A stretch of 64,000 nucleotides of DNA, from NCBI GenBank assembly GCA_902774025.1, contig CACYGY010000004.1:1-64000 (forward strand), written 5' to 3'. Origin of the DNA: an uncultured Eubacteriales bacterium. Its GTDB lineage: Bacteria > Bacillota > Clostridia > Christensenellales > Aristaeellaceae. The notes under the pieces were generated by a model, which saw only the letters and a list, made by a program, of their open reading frames with translations, was not told the origin of the DNA and ran no database searches. The translations under genes and the position numbers were made by a program. Of this stretch, positions 48,506 to 56,516 are shown piece after piece. Position 1 is the stretch's first letter. Each line of letters starts with the position of its first letter.

Positions 48506-48633
48506 GGTTCCATAGTCAGGGACATATTCTGACATTTGACCTCATTTCACAGGGAGCCCCGGTGTGGTACCGGGGCTCCCTTCTTTTTTTCATTCCCGCA
48601 TTCCCCTGCTGCCATTTCACACACTCCGGTCAT
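48506..48633 (+). repeat. Intergenic repeat copy B with terminator hairpin
   Basis: Second copy of the repeat at 45522-45646, beginning 9 bp after the sulfatase stop. Its stem is perfect: GGGAGCCCCGGT (48552-48563) with ACCGGGGCTCCC (48569-48580), loop GTGGT, then TTCTTTTTTT. It should terminate the sulfatase transcript. Confidence 0.82.
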
Positions 48634-48657
48634 ATCATCTCCGGAGCTTTTTCCGTG

Positions 48658-49533
48658 TCAGACAAAGCTTTCCGGCTGGTTGAAGAGGGGAACAAAGGAT
48701 TCATCGGAGGCTGTGGGTCCCTGATAAAAGCCCTTCAGCCCCAGGGTGAGCATGCCCTGCCGGACCCGGTCGTATTCCCGGCGGGTGATGGACCGCTGGA
48801 AACCGGGGATGTCCACCTGGTTCATGGGGGTGTACTGCTGCATGAGGGAAACGGGGACGGAGGGCACATGGTCCGCAATCCACCGGAGGACCGCGAGACT
48901 GTCGGAGGTGCAGCCCGGGAGAATCAGATGCCGGATCAGTACCCCTCTCCGGAGGATGCCCTGCTCATCCAGGACAGGGTCCCCTTTCTGCCGTACCATC
49001 TCCAGAATCGCTTCCGAGGCGACGGGGAAATAGTCCTCCCGCCCCGTGCACAGCCGGGCAAGGGAAGGGGAAAAATGTTTCAGGTCCGGCAGATATACAT
49101 CCATAAAGGGTTCAAGGCGCCGGAGGGTTTCCGGGGACTCATAGCCGGATGTGTTGTACACCAGGGGCACCGGGGGACGATAGAGGCCGAGGGTTTCCAG
49201 AATGGCCTCCACATAGGGGGCGGCGGTGATGAAGGAGATGGTATGCACGCCCATGTCCACCAGGCGCCGCAGGCTGTCCGCCAGCTCCCGGCAGGTCATG
49301 GCCTTTCCCTCGTTCCGGTGGCTGATCGGGGCGTTCTGGCAGAAGCGGCACCGCAGGGTGCAGCCGGAAAAGAAGACAGCTCCGGTGCCCCGTGTTCCGG
49401 AGACGGGAGGTTCTTCCCAGAGATGGGGAGCAATCCTGGCGATGCGCATGGTGGAGGGCAGACCGCAGAAGCCGCGGCCCTCATCCGGCGTGCGCAGGGC
49501 ATGGCAGGCGCGTGGACAGAGGGAACAGATCAC
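48658..49533 (-). CDS. Radical SAM protein of the PflA-like/PflX type
   Basis: The 291-residue protein has an N-terminal cysteine cluster (CSLCPRACHA, then GRGFCG), the radical SAM motif CTLRCRFCQN binding a 4Fe-4S cluster, and downstream YLPDLKHF and HLILPGCTSDS typical of the PflX group (COG1313), related to pyruvate-formate-lyase activators but of unproven substrate. The start is the GTG at 49533 overlapping the alpha-glucosidase stop (GTGA), with GGGGAGG upstream. Translation is coupled to the glycosidase gene. Function of this family is not established. Confidence 0.85.
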   Translation of the reverse strand: MICSLCPRACHALRTPDEGRGFCGLPSTMRIARIAPHLWEEPPVSGTRGTGAVFFSGCTLRCRFCQNAPISHRNEGKAMTCRELADSLRRLVDMGVHTISFITAAPYVEAILETLGLYRPPVPLVYNTSGYESPETLRRLEPFMDVYLPDLKHFSPSLARLCTGREDYFPVASEAILEMVRQKGDPVLDEQGILRRGVLIRHLILPGCTSDSLAVLRWIADHVPSVPVSLMQQYTPMNQVDIPGFQRSITRREYDRVRQGMLTLGLKGFYQGPTASDESFVPLFNQPESFV

Positions 49534-51611
49534 GCCTTCACCTCCCCTGAAATCAGATGGGAAAGATCCAGGTGAAGGTCGGACTCGGCCCTGAAGCCGC
49601 AGGGCGCGGAAAAAACGCGGATCCCGTGCCATATGCCCTGAAGGGGCAGGGACAGGCCGTCATCGGTGAACAGGCGGAAGGAAGCCTCCTCTTCCACCCA
49701 GCCTTCCAGGCGGAAGGCGGTCATGACGAGCTGATCCGTGGATTCCGCTCCGGGCAGGGCCAGGGGAAGAACGGTGTTCTTCTTCAGGAACAGGACCGCC
49801 TCCTCCGTTTTCAGGGACAGGTCGTGGAGGCCCCGCTTCATGGGGATCCGGTCCAGGTCCGTGTCCGAGCGGAAGCGGAGGCAGAGCATATCCTCCGGAA
49901 GATAGACATACCTGCCCTCCGCGTTCTGTTCCACCACCGGAGCCAGCATACCCTCGCCCAGCATCACCTGATCCTCGCAGCGTCTTGCCAGGGGATCCCC
50001 CGGGTAGTCAAAGGCCAGGGGACGGAACATGAGATCATGGTTCAGAGCGCAGTCCACCAGGAGGGAATAAAGATAGGGGATGAGGGCGTAGCGGATGGTG
50101 AGAAGACTGCGCATTTTTTTCCAGGCGGGGAAGCGGTAGATTTCCTGATCCCTTGTGTTCAGGGAGGAATGGTTCCGCATCAGGGGGGTGAAAATAGCCA
50201 GCCCCAGCCAGCGCAGCAGAAGGTCTTCCGTGGTGTCACAGGAAAAGCCCCCCACATCCGCGCCGCAGTACAGGTACCCGCACATGTTCAGGGCGGGCAT
50301 CATTTTCAGGTTCAGGAGGAGGTGGGACCACCAGGAGGCGTTGTCACCCTGCCAGAGACCGCCGTACCGGTGGGACCCGATGGATCCGGAGCGGGCGAAG
50401 AGCAGAAAGCGCCGGTTGGGGTCATACTGATGAAACCCTTCCTGGGTGGCCATGACCATGCCGGTGCCGTAGAGATTGTGCACCTCCAGGTGGGAAACTT
50501 CGCGCTCCCCGTCTTTCTGGCGTAGGCCTTCCAGGTCCTTTTCCCGGCCCATGAGGGAGGAAAAGGCGTTGAGAAGCTTCCAGGTATCCTCCAGGCAGGG
50601 ACGGGTGTTCCTGTACCGGTCCGTGATCTCATAGGCTTCCTGAAGACCGGCGTCCGTGTAGAAAACGGAGGGTTCGTTCATATCGTTCCAGAAGCCCTCA
50701 AACCCCGCTTCCAGAAGTTTCCGGTACAGAGAGCCGAACCAGGACCGGGCCGGGGGCTGGAGGAAATCCGTAAACAGGCAGAGGCCGGGCCAGACGGCCC
50801 CTTCAAAGGGTGCCCCGCTCTCCGTTGTGATCATATATCCCCTCTTTACACCTTCCTCTGCGATCTCCGGCGTCTGCTCCAGGCTGATGCCCGCGTCCAT
50901 GATGGGAATGAGCCGGACATGAAGCGCCTTCATGTCCCGGTTCAGACCGGCAGGGTCCGGAAAGGCATCAGGATTCCAGGTGAAGGAGGCAAAATGGTCC
51001 ATATAGTCAATATCCAGGCATACGCCGTCCAGGGGAATATGCCGCTCCCGGTGTTCCCGGACAATTGTCCGCACCGCTGTGTCCGAGGCATAGCCCCAGC
51101 GGCTCTGAATGTAGCCCAGGCCGAAGAGGGGTGGGATATAGCTCCGGCCGATGAGGGCGCGGAAGGAGCGGCACAGTGTCCGGGGGTCCTCCTCCCGCAG
51201 GATGTACAGATGCATGCCGAAGGCGGCTCTGACGCTGAGCCGGTCATGCTCCGTAAAGCCGATGTCAAACAGCACCTCTCCGGCGCTGTCGGCAAAAATC
51301 CCGAGGCACTCTCCCCTTTCCGGCAGGATCAGGAGGAAGTTGTGGGTGCAGTAAAGGCTCCGGACGTCCTCGGTGTGGGGAAAGTGATCCACATTGAAGG
51401 ACCGGTACAGGTGTCCCCGCTTGTTCATGCCCCGGACCTGTTCCCCCAGTCCGAAGACCTGGTCCCGGGGCTGAAGGGGCAGGGTGAGGACAGCCGCCCT
51501 CCCTTCCTGCGAGACAGCAAGGGGCGGATCCGGAGGCAGGGGGGACATGGGAGGCGCACAGGGAACGGCCGGGGTGGCGGCGGGAGTGCCAAGGATATAA
51601 TGACGGATCAT
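49530..51611 (-). CDS. Alpha-glucosidase/alpha-xylosidase, GH31 family
   Basis: GH31 enzymes release alpha-linked glucose or xylose from oligosaccharides. The 693-residue product shows VFGLGEQVRGMNKRG, the PPLFGLGYIQSRWGY start of the barrel, LDIDYMDHFASFTWN, the nucleophile Asp in FWNDMNEPSVFY, and the acid/base region FLLFARSGSIGSHRYGGLWQGDN, with HSSLNTRDQEIYRF after it. The ATG at 51611 has GAAGGAGG upstream; upstream in-frame codons lie toward the map promoter and are rejected. No signal peptide. Exact substrate is not predictable. Confidence 0.92.
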   Translation of the reverse strand: MIRHYILGTPAATPAVPCAPPMSPLPPDPPLAVSQEGRAAVLTLPLQPRDQVFGLGEQVRGMNKRGHLYRSFNVDHFPHTEDVRSLYCTHNFLLILPERGECLGIFADSAGEVLFDIGFTEHDRLSVRAAFGMHLYILREEDPRTLCRSFRALIGRSYIPPLFGLGYIQSRWGYASDTAVRTIVREHRERHIPLDGVCLDIDYMDHFASFTWNPDAFPDPAGLNRDMKALHVRLIPIMDAGISLEQTPEIAEEGVKRGYMITTESGAPFEGAVWPGLCLFTDFLQPPARSWFGSLYRKLLEAGFEGFWNDMNEPSVFYTDAGLQEAYEITDRYRNTRPCLEDTWKLLNAFSSLMGREKDLEGLRQKDGEREVSHLEVHNLYGTGMVMATQEGFHQYDPNRRFLLFARSGSIGSHRYGGLWQGDNASWWSHLLLNLKMMPALNMCGYLYCGADVGGFSCDTTEDLLLRWLGLAIFTPLMRNHSSLNTRDQEIYRFPAWKKMRSLLTIRYALIPYLYSLLVDCALNHDLMFRPLAFDYPGDPLARRCEDQVMLGEGMLAPVVEQNAEGRYVYLPEDMLCLRFRSDTDLDRIPMKRGLHDLSLKTEEAVLFLKKNTVLPLALPGAESTDQLVMTAFRLEGWVEEEASFRLFTDDGLSLPLQGIWHGIRVFSAPCGFRAESDLHLDLSHLISGEVKA

Positions 51612-51633
51612 GGTCTGCCTCCTTCCGCGGACT

Positions 51634-51662
51634 TTGCGTGTCAGGCGGGTTTGTGATATAGT
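51634..51662 (+). promoter_or_regulatory. Promoter of map
   Basis: TTGCGT (51634-51639), 17-base spacer, TATAGT (51657-51662). Confidence 0.65.
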
Positions 51663-51697
51663 GGCTGGGCTGATCAAGCGACAGAAAGGACTCAGTT

Positions 51698-52573
51698 ATG
51701 CTGGAAAAGATGGGCAGGAATCTTCCCTGCTGGTGCGGCAGCGGAAAGAAATACAAGAACTGTCACGCGGCCTTTGACAGCCGTGTCCGGGAATTCCGGG
51801 AACAGGGGTATGAGGTGCCTTCCCGGAAACTGATCAAGAACGGGGAGCAGATTCAAAAAATCCGGGAAAGCTCCCGGATCAATATGGCGGTCCTGGATGC
51901 GGTGACCCGTGAAATCGGCGAGGGCATGCCCTGTTCCCGGATCAATGAGATTGTCAATGACGTGACCTATTCCATGGGGGGCATCCCGGCACCCCTGCAC
52001 TATGAGGGCTATCCCTACAGTGTGTGCACCTCGGTGAACGAGGAGGTTTGCCACGGTTTTCCGGACAGGGATACGGTCCTGCGCAGCGGAGATATTGTGA
52101 ATGTGGATGTCTCCACCATTCTGGACGGGTTTTATTCCGATTCTTCCCGCATGTTCCTCATCGGAGAGGTGAGTGAGGAAAAGCAGAAACTGGTCAGGGT
52201 CTGCAGGGAATGCGTGGACAGGGGCCTTGAGCAGGTCAGGCCCTGGGGATTCCTGGGAGACATGGGCCAGGCGGTGCACGACCATGCCCTGAAAAACGGC
52301 ATGAGCGTGGTGTCCACCATTGGCGGACACGGATGCGGTCTGGAGTTTCATGAGGATCCCTACGTCAGTTACGTCTCCCGGAGAGGTACCGGCATGCTCA
52401 TGGTGCCCGGGATGATCTTCACCATCGAGCCCATGGTGAATCTGGGCGGACCGGAGGTCACCGTGGACGCGGAGAACGGGTGGGAGGTGCGCACCCGGGA
52501 CGGGCTGCCCTCCGCCCAGTGGGAAATCATGGTCCTGGTGACGGAGGAAGGGCATGAGGTGCTCACCTGGTAA
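51698..52573 (+). CDS. map: Methionine aminopeptidase, type I, with N-terminal SEC-C zinc motif
   Basis: MetAP removes the initiator methionine from new proteins. The 291-residue product starts with a SEC-C zinc knuckle (NLPCWCGSGKKYKNCHAAF), like the one ending SecA, then the pita-bread peptidase: YPYSVCTSVNEEVCHG, metal ligands in DIVNVDVSTILDGFYSDSSRMF (two Asp), GHGCGLEFHEDPYV (His), FTIEPMV (Glu) and SAQWEIMVLVTEEG (final Glu). AGAAAGGA precedes the ATG. SEC-C-tagged MetAPs are known from Clostridia and are thought to help ribosome docking. Confidence 0.95.
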   Translation: MLEKMGRNLPCWCGSGKKYKNCHAAFDSRVREFREQGYEVPSRKLIKNGEQIQKIRESSRINMAVLDAVTREIGEGMPCSRINEIVNDVTYSMGGIPAPLHYEGYPYSVCTSVNEEVCHGFPDRDTVLRSGDIVNVDVSTILDGFYSDSSRMFLIGEVSEEKQKLVRVCRECVDRGLEQVRPWGFLGDMGQAVHDHALKNGMSVVSTIGGHGCGLEFHEDPYVSYVSRRGTGMLMVPGMIFTIEPMVNLGGPEVTVDAENGWEVRTRDGLPSAQWEIMVLVTEEGHEVLTW

Positions 52574-52578
52574 GAGAC

Positions 52579-53379
52579 TCATTCACTCCGGGATTCGTCA
52601 TAGGCGTTCATCTGCCGGATTTTTTCCAGCATGTCCGGGGATACCTGAGAGGCTTGAGAGGCCTGCGGGGCCCTGCGGCTTCTGCGGGGTTCCTTCTTTT
52701 CCGTTGCCGTCAGTTCTCCGGGTTTCCGGACCTTCTTCTTTCTGCCCAGCTTTTCCCGGATCATCTCAAGGACGTCGGGATAGGTGAAGGGGGTGCAGGG
52801 CAGGGGCAGACGGAGCCACCAGGCCGGGGCGTAGAGAAGCACCATGGTTTTTTCCGGCCACAGCTGCACCCGTCTGACCTGACTCCAGGGGATCTCGAAA
52901 AGGGCGAGCTCCACCATGTCGTCGGCGCATTTCTCCATGAGGGAGGGGGAGCGCAGGCGGCAGAGCAGTTTCAGGGGTGTGGGGGAGGGCAGAAAGACCC
53001 GCACATGGCAGCCGCGGCTGTCCACCACACAGTCCAGAACGTCACTGCCCTGCAGGAGAAAGAGAAGATAGACCAGAAAGCAGACCACCAGCAGGATAGC
53101 CAGCATGGTGAGAAGAAAACTGCCCCGGAGCAGGGCCTCCACGGCGGGGGTGCCGCCGGTGAGGGTTTCCAGGGTAAGAACCAGGAAGAGCACAAGAAAC
53201 ATGACCGGCAGAATGATCCGCATGGCGGCGTTCCAACACATCCAGTCCCTTACGGGATGGTGGTCCACGCACCAGGCGGAACGCCGGGAGGAAGGCGCCA
53301 GAGGCGAGCCGCAGGCGGCGCAGACCTGCCCGGCCGGTACATCCATTTTGCATTTTTTACAGTAACAGCTCAGGGCCAT
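52579..53379 (-). CDS. Zinc-ribbon membrane protein of unknown function
   Basis: The 266-residue product starts with a four-cysteine zinc ribbon (CYCKKCKMDVPAGQVCAACGSPL), followed by two membrane helices (IILPVMFLVLFLVLTLETL and FLLTMLAILLVVCFLVYLLFLL), a beta-rich cytoplasmic domain that could be PH-like (VVDSRGCHVRVFLPSPTPL ... RRVQLWPEKTMVLLYAP), and a charged C-terminal tail rich in Arg, Lys and Gln. The ATG at 53379 has GAGGTGAA upstream. It converges on map with a 5-bp gap. Function unknown. Confidence 0.65.
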   Translation of the reverse strand: MALSCYCKKCKMDVPAGQVCAACGSPLAPSSRRSAWCVDHHPVRDWMCWNAAMRIILPVMFLVLFLVLTLETLTGGTPAVEALLRGSFLLTMLAILLVVCFLVYLLFLLQGSDVLDCVVDSRGCHVRVFLPSPTPLKLLCRLRSPSLMEKCADDMVELALFEIPWSQVRRVQLWPEKTMVLLYAPAWWLRLPLPCTPFTYPDVLEMIREKLGRKKKVRKPGELTATEKKEPRRSRRAPQASQASQVSPDMLEKIRQMNAYDESRSE

Positions 53380-53450
53380 GGAAGATTCACCTCGCAGGGG
53401 GGATTGTAGCAAATGGGTCTGACAGGGTCAAGGGAAGAGAGGGAGAGGCT

Positions 53451-54020
53451 GTGCTTCGGATTCTGATGACGGGCTTTGAACCCTTCGGGGGAGAGACGGT
53501 CAACGCTTCCTGGGAAGCGGTGAAAAGAGTGGGGACAGTGGAAGACTGCGATGTGGAAAAGATGCGTCTTCCGGTGGAGTATGGGCGCAGCGGGGAGCTG
53601 CTGGAGGAACGGATGCGCGCCTTTGGGCCGGACGTGGTGATTTCCTGCGGTGTGGCCGGAACAAGAAAGGCGGTGACGCCGGAGCGGTACGCCCGGAATC
53701 TGAGAAAGGCGGAGATCCCGGACAATGCCGGACGCTCTTACAGCGGAGACCGAATTCAGGAGGGCCCGGACAGGCGGGAGGCAGGGATCTGTCCGGACAG
53801 GGTGTGCGAAGTGCTGTCAGAACGTGTGCCCGCCATGGTTTCCGAGGATGCAGGGGCCTATGTGTGCAATGATCTTTACTGGCATCTTCTCACCCTTACC
53901 GAAGGCGGGCCGCGGCGGGGTCTGTTCATTCATGTGCCGCCGGTGGGGGAGATTGCCCCGGAGCGCGTGGCGCTGGCCATGGAGGACGTGCTGAGGGCGC
54001 TGCGGGAGGGAAAACTGTAA
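53451..54020 (+). CDS. pcp: Pyroglutamyl-peptidase I
   Basis: Pcp removes N-terminal pyroglutamate from peptides. The 189-residue protein starts ILMTGFEPFGG as usual, has the glutamate in VTPERYARN, the catalytic Cys in GAYVCNDLYW and His in LFIHVPPVG. It is slightly shorter than the common 200-215 residues. The GTG start has GAGGGAGAGG upstream. It is monocistronic with its own terminator. Confidence 0.93.
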   Translation: MLRILMTGFEPFGGETVNASWEAVKRVGTVEDCDVEKMRLPVEYGRSGELLEERMRAFGPDVVISCGVAGTRKAVTPERYARNLRKAEIPDNAGRSYSGDRIQEGPDRREAGICPDRVCEVLSERVPAMVSEDAGAYVCNDLYWHLLTLTEGGPRRGLFIHVPPVGEIAPERVALAMEDVLRALREGKL

Positions 54021-54022
54021 AA

Positions 54023-54046
54023 CCGGGAATGCACTCCCGGTTTTTT
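54023..54046 (+). terminator. Terminator of pcp
   Basis: CCGGGA (54023-54028) pairs with TCCCGG (54035-54040), followed by six Ts. Confidence 0.82.
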
Positions 54047-54051
54047 GCATG

Positions 54052-54077
54052 AAAAAACTCCGGTGCACAGACCGGAG
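54052..54077 (-). terminator. Terminator of the ylxM-ffh-rpsP-khpA operon
   Basis: CTCCGGT (54058-54064) pairs with ACCGGAG (54071-54077); on the minus strand the stem is followed by TTTTTT. It ends the operon right after khpA, before the place where rimM would normally follow. Confidence 0.85.
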
Positions 54078-54082
54078 AAGAA

Positions 54083-54343
54083 TCAGTCGTCCTGATGGAC
54101 GTAGGAATCATAGGACTCGTGGATGTCCACATCCACATAGCGTCCATCCCTGGGGGCTGCGGCTTTCATGATGGTGCGGACGGACTTGGCGATACGGCCC
54201 TGCTTGCCGATGACCCTGCCCATGTCTTCCTGAGCCACTTCCAGCTCATACAGCACGGCCTCGGAGCTTTCAGTCTTGGTAACCTGCACCTGATCCGGAT
54301 GATCCACCAGGGACTTAGCCAGAAAGGTCAGTAGTTCCTGCAT
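54083..54343 (-). CDS. khpA: KH-domain RNA-binding protein KhpA
   Basis: KhpA is a small KH protein that binds RNA with KhpB and affects cell elongation and division in Gram-positives. The 86-residue product has MQELLTFLAKSLVDHPDQV at the start and the KH GxxG loop in GRVIGKQGRIAKSVRTIMKA. The ATG at 54343 has AAAGGAAAA upstream; an in-frame upstream extension overlaps rpsP and is rejected. It follows rpsP by 52 bp and is the last gene of the operon. Confidence 0.93.
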   Translation of the reverse strand: MQELLTFLAKSLVDHPDQVQVTKTESSEAVLYELEVAQEDMGRVIGKQGRIAKSVRTIMKAAAPRDGRYVDVDIHESYDSYVHQDD

Positions 54344-54395
54344 GGTTTTCCTTTCTACCCCATGCCTGGGGGACAGGGGTGAGACGGCGGAGTTT

Positions 54396-54644
54396 TTACT
54401 TTTCGATGACACCGGTCTTCTTCAGCAGAATGCGGACAGTGTCCGTGGGCTGAGCGCCAACGCCCACCCAGTATTTGGCGCGCTCTACATCCACCTTGAC
54501 CTCGGCAGGGTTCGTCATGGGATTGTAATAGCCGATTTCCTCAATGAAACGGCCGTCCCGGGGACTGCGCTCATCGGCGATGACGACACGGTAGAAGGGC
54601 TTTTTCTTCATACCCATTCTCTTGAGACGGATTTTGACTGCCAT
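54396..54644 (-). CDS. rpsP: 30S ribosomal protein S16
   Basis: S16 is an early 30S assembly protein. The 82-residue product has the family start [21 protein letters not shown] and [37 protein letters not shown]-like end ([19 protein letters not shown]). It lies between ffh and khpA, its common neighbours. Confidence 0.97.
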   Translation of the reverse strand: MAVKIRLKRMGMKKKPFYRVVIADERSPRDGRFIEEIGYYNPMTNPAEVKVDVERAKYWVGVGAQPTDTVRILLKKTGVIEK

Positions 54645-54704
54645 AATTCTTTCCTCCTGTTGACTGCAAGTGTGTCATATGGAAACCGCATAGGCGGGTA
54701 CCAT

Positions 54705-56027
54705 CTACTGCATACCTTTCATGAGCTGCCGCAGCTTGTGGCGCCCTGCGCCGGACTGCAGCTGCTTGATCATCTGCCGGCTCTGGTCGAACTGGCGGAT
54801 GAGCTGATTCACCTGCTGCACCGAGGTGCCGGACCCGCTGGCGATGCGGCGTCTGCGGCTGGCGTTGAGCAGATTGGGATTGCGCCTTTCCCTGGGCGTC
54901 ATGGAACGGATAATGGCCTCCGGCACCTTCAGGGCGTTTTCGTCCACTTCCTGCTCCAGCTTGACGCCGGGCAGCATGTTCAGCATCTTCTGGAGACCGC
55001 CCATCTTCTTCATGGACTGCATCTGTTCCAGGAAATCCTCCAGGGTGATGCCGTCCTTCTGAATGCGCTCCATCATCTGGACGCTCTTTTCCTCATCGAT
55101 GGCCTCGGAGGCCTGTTCAATGAGGGTCATGATATCGCCGTTGCCCAGAATGCGGCTGGCCATGCGGTCGGGGTAGAAGGGCTCGATCTCCGTCAGTTTT
55201 TCGCCCACACCGGAGAACTTGATGGGTTTGCCGGTGACCTCCCGGACGGAAAGGGCCGCGCCGCCCCGGGTATCGCCGTCCAGTTTGGTGAGGATGACGC
55301 CGTCCACATTCAGCTTCTCATTGAAGGTCTGGGCAACGTTCACCGCGTCCTGGCCGGTCATGGCGTCCACCACCAGGAGGATTTCCTGGGGATGCACCGC
55401 GTCCCGGATCCGCTCCAGCTCCTTCATGAGTTCCACGTCTATGTGGAGACGGCCGGCAGTATCGATGATCAGTACGTCCCGGCCGTAGTACCGGGCCTGC
55501 TCCACCGCCTCCAGAGCGGTGCGCACCGGATCCTGGGTGCCCTTCTCATAGACCATGGCCCCCACTTTTTCGCCCACCACCTGCAGCTGCCGGATGGCGG
55601 CGGGACGGTAAATGTCACAGGCGGCCAGCATGGGCTTCTTGCCCTGACGGGCGAGATATCCGGCCAGCTTGGCGCACATGGTGGTCTTGCCGGCACCCTG
55701 CAGACCGCAGAGCATGTAAATGGTGGGGGTGGAAGACGACCAGGTCAGTTTGGCCACCGTGCCGCCCATCAGCTCCACCAGCTCGTCATTGACGATCTTG
55801 ACGATCTGCTGTCCCGGTGTCAGGGAGTCGGTGACTTCCTGGCCTGTGCACTTTTCGGTGACCCGGCGGATGAAGCTCTTGGCCACCCCGTAGTTGACAT
55901 CGGCGTCCAGAAGGGCCATGCGAACTTCCCGCATGCCTTCCTTAACATCCTGCTCGGTGAGCTTGCCTTTGCCGGTGAGTTTCCGGAAGGCGCCCTGCAG
56001 TTTTTCTGTCAAGCCCTCAAAGGCCAT
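54705..56027 (-). CDS. ffh: Signal recognition particle protein Ffh
   Basis: Ffh with 4.5S/scRNA delivers nascent membrane proteins to the translocon via FtsY. The 440-residue product has the N-domain (MAFEGLTEKLQGAFRKLTG), the GTPase G-domain with GLQGAGKTT, DTAGRLHID, TKLDGDTRGGAALS and the GIGEKxxDLE-like GVGEKLTEIEPF, and the Met-rich M-domain (LEQMQSMKKMGGLQKMLNMLPG, RRRRIASGSGTSVQ). The ATG at 56027 has AGGAGG upstream. It overlaps ylxM by 11 bases. Confidence 0.97.
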   Translation of the reverse strand: MAFEGLTEKLQGAFRKLTGKGKLTEQDVKEGMREVRMALLDADVNYGVAKSFIRRVTEKCTGQEVTDSLTPGQQIVKIVNDELVELMGGTVAKLTWSSSTPTIYMLCGLQGAGKTTMCAKLAGYLARQGKKPMLAACDIYRPAAIRQLQVVGEKVGAMVYEKGTQDPVRTALEAVEQARYYGRDVLIIDTAGRLHIDVELMKELERIRDAVHPQEILLVVDAMTGQDAVNVAQTFNEKLNVDGVILTKLDGDTRGGAALSVREVTGKPIKFSGVGEKLTEIEPFYPDRMASRILGNGDIMTLIEQASEAIDEEKSVQMMERIQKDGITLEDFLEQMQSMKKMGGLQKMLNMLPGVKLEQEVDENALKVPEAIIRSMTPRERRNPNLLNASRRRRIASGSGTSVQQVNQLIRQFDQSRQMIKQLQSGAGRHKLRQLMKGMQ

Positions 56028-56370
56028 TTTGATCCTCCTGATGGATCCGGATGAGATCATCCAGAAGTTTTCGGGCCCGGTCCGTCTCCCCCGCCTCCAG
56101 AGCCGCGCGGCAGGCGACGAGCTGGCGCTCGGTGAGGCGGAACCGTTCGGCCAGGTGCAGTCTGGTTTCCAGACCGTACAGCTTGTCCGCGGTGCGGGTC
56201 ACGGTTTCATGCACGTTCTGCCGGCTGACGCCGGTTATTTCCGCGATCTCCGACAGCGACAGGTCTTCCTCGCAGTACAGACTGAGCACCCGGCGCTGTC
56301 TGTCCGTCAGAACGCCTGCGTAAAAGGCCATGAGCCAGGCCAGTTCCACACGGTCTTCCAGGCTGCGCAC
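56017..56370 (-). CDS. ylxM: YlxM/p13-like helix-turn-helix protein
   Basis: YlxM-type proteins pair with Ffh genes and are thought to tune the signal recognition particle. The 117-residue product has a sigma-4-like helix-turn-helix (LTDRQRRVLSLYCEEDLSLS, EIAEITGVSRQNVHETV) as in the family. The GTG start has GGGGTGAG upstream. It leads the operon and overlaps ffh. Confidence 0.93.
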   Translation of the reverse strand: MRSLEDRVELAWLMAFYAGVLTDRQRRVLSLYCEEDLSLSEIAEITGVSRQNVHETVTRTADKLYGLETRLHLAERFRLTERQLVACRAALEAGETDRARKLLDDLIRIHQEDQNGL

Positions 56371-56410
56371 CGACTCACCCCGCTGTCAAGGAATTCTGAT
56401 TGACAGGGGT

Positions 56411-56438
56411 ATTATACACGCGGAAGGCGGCCTGTCAA
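56411..56438 (-). promoter_or_regulatory. Promoter of the ylxM-ffh-rpsP-khpA operon
   Basis: Minus-strand TTGACA (56438-56433) and TATAAT (56416-56411), both perfect, with a 16-base spacer. Confidence 0.82.
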
Positions 56439-56444
56439 GAGGGC

Positions 56445-56473
56445 TTGCAAGAAATGGGGGGCGACGGTATACT
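56445..56473 (+). promoter_or_regulatory. Promoter of secA
   Basis: TTGCAA (56445-56450), 17-base spacer, TATACT (56468-56473); secA starts about 44 bases later. It stands back to back with the ylxM promoter. Confidence 0.72.
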
Positions 56474-56516
56474 GTTTCAGTGTCCAAGAGAACCATGATT
56501 ACTAGGAGTATCCTGC

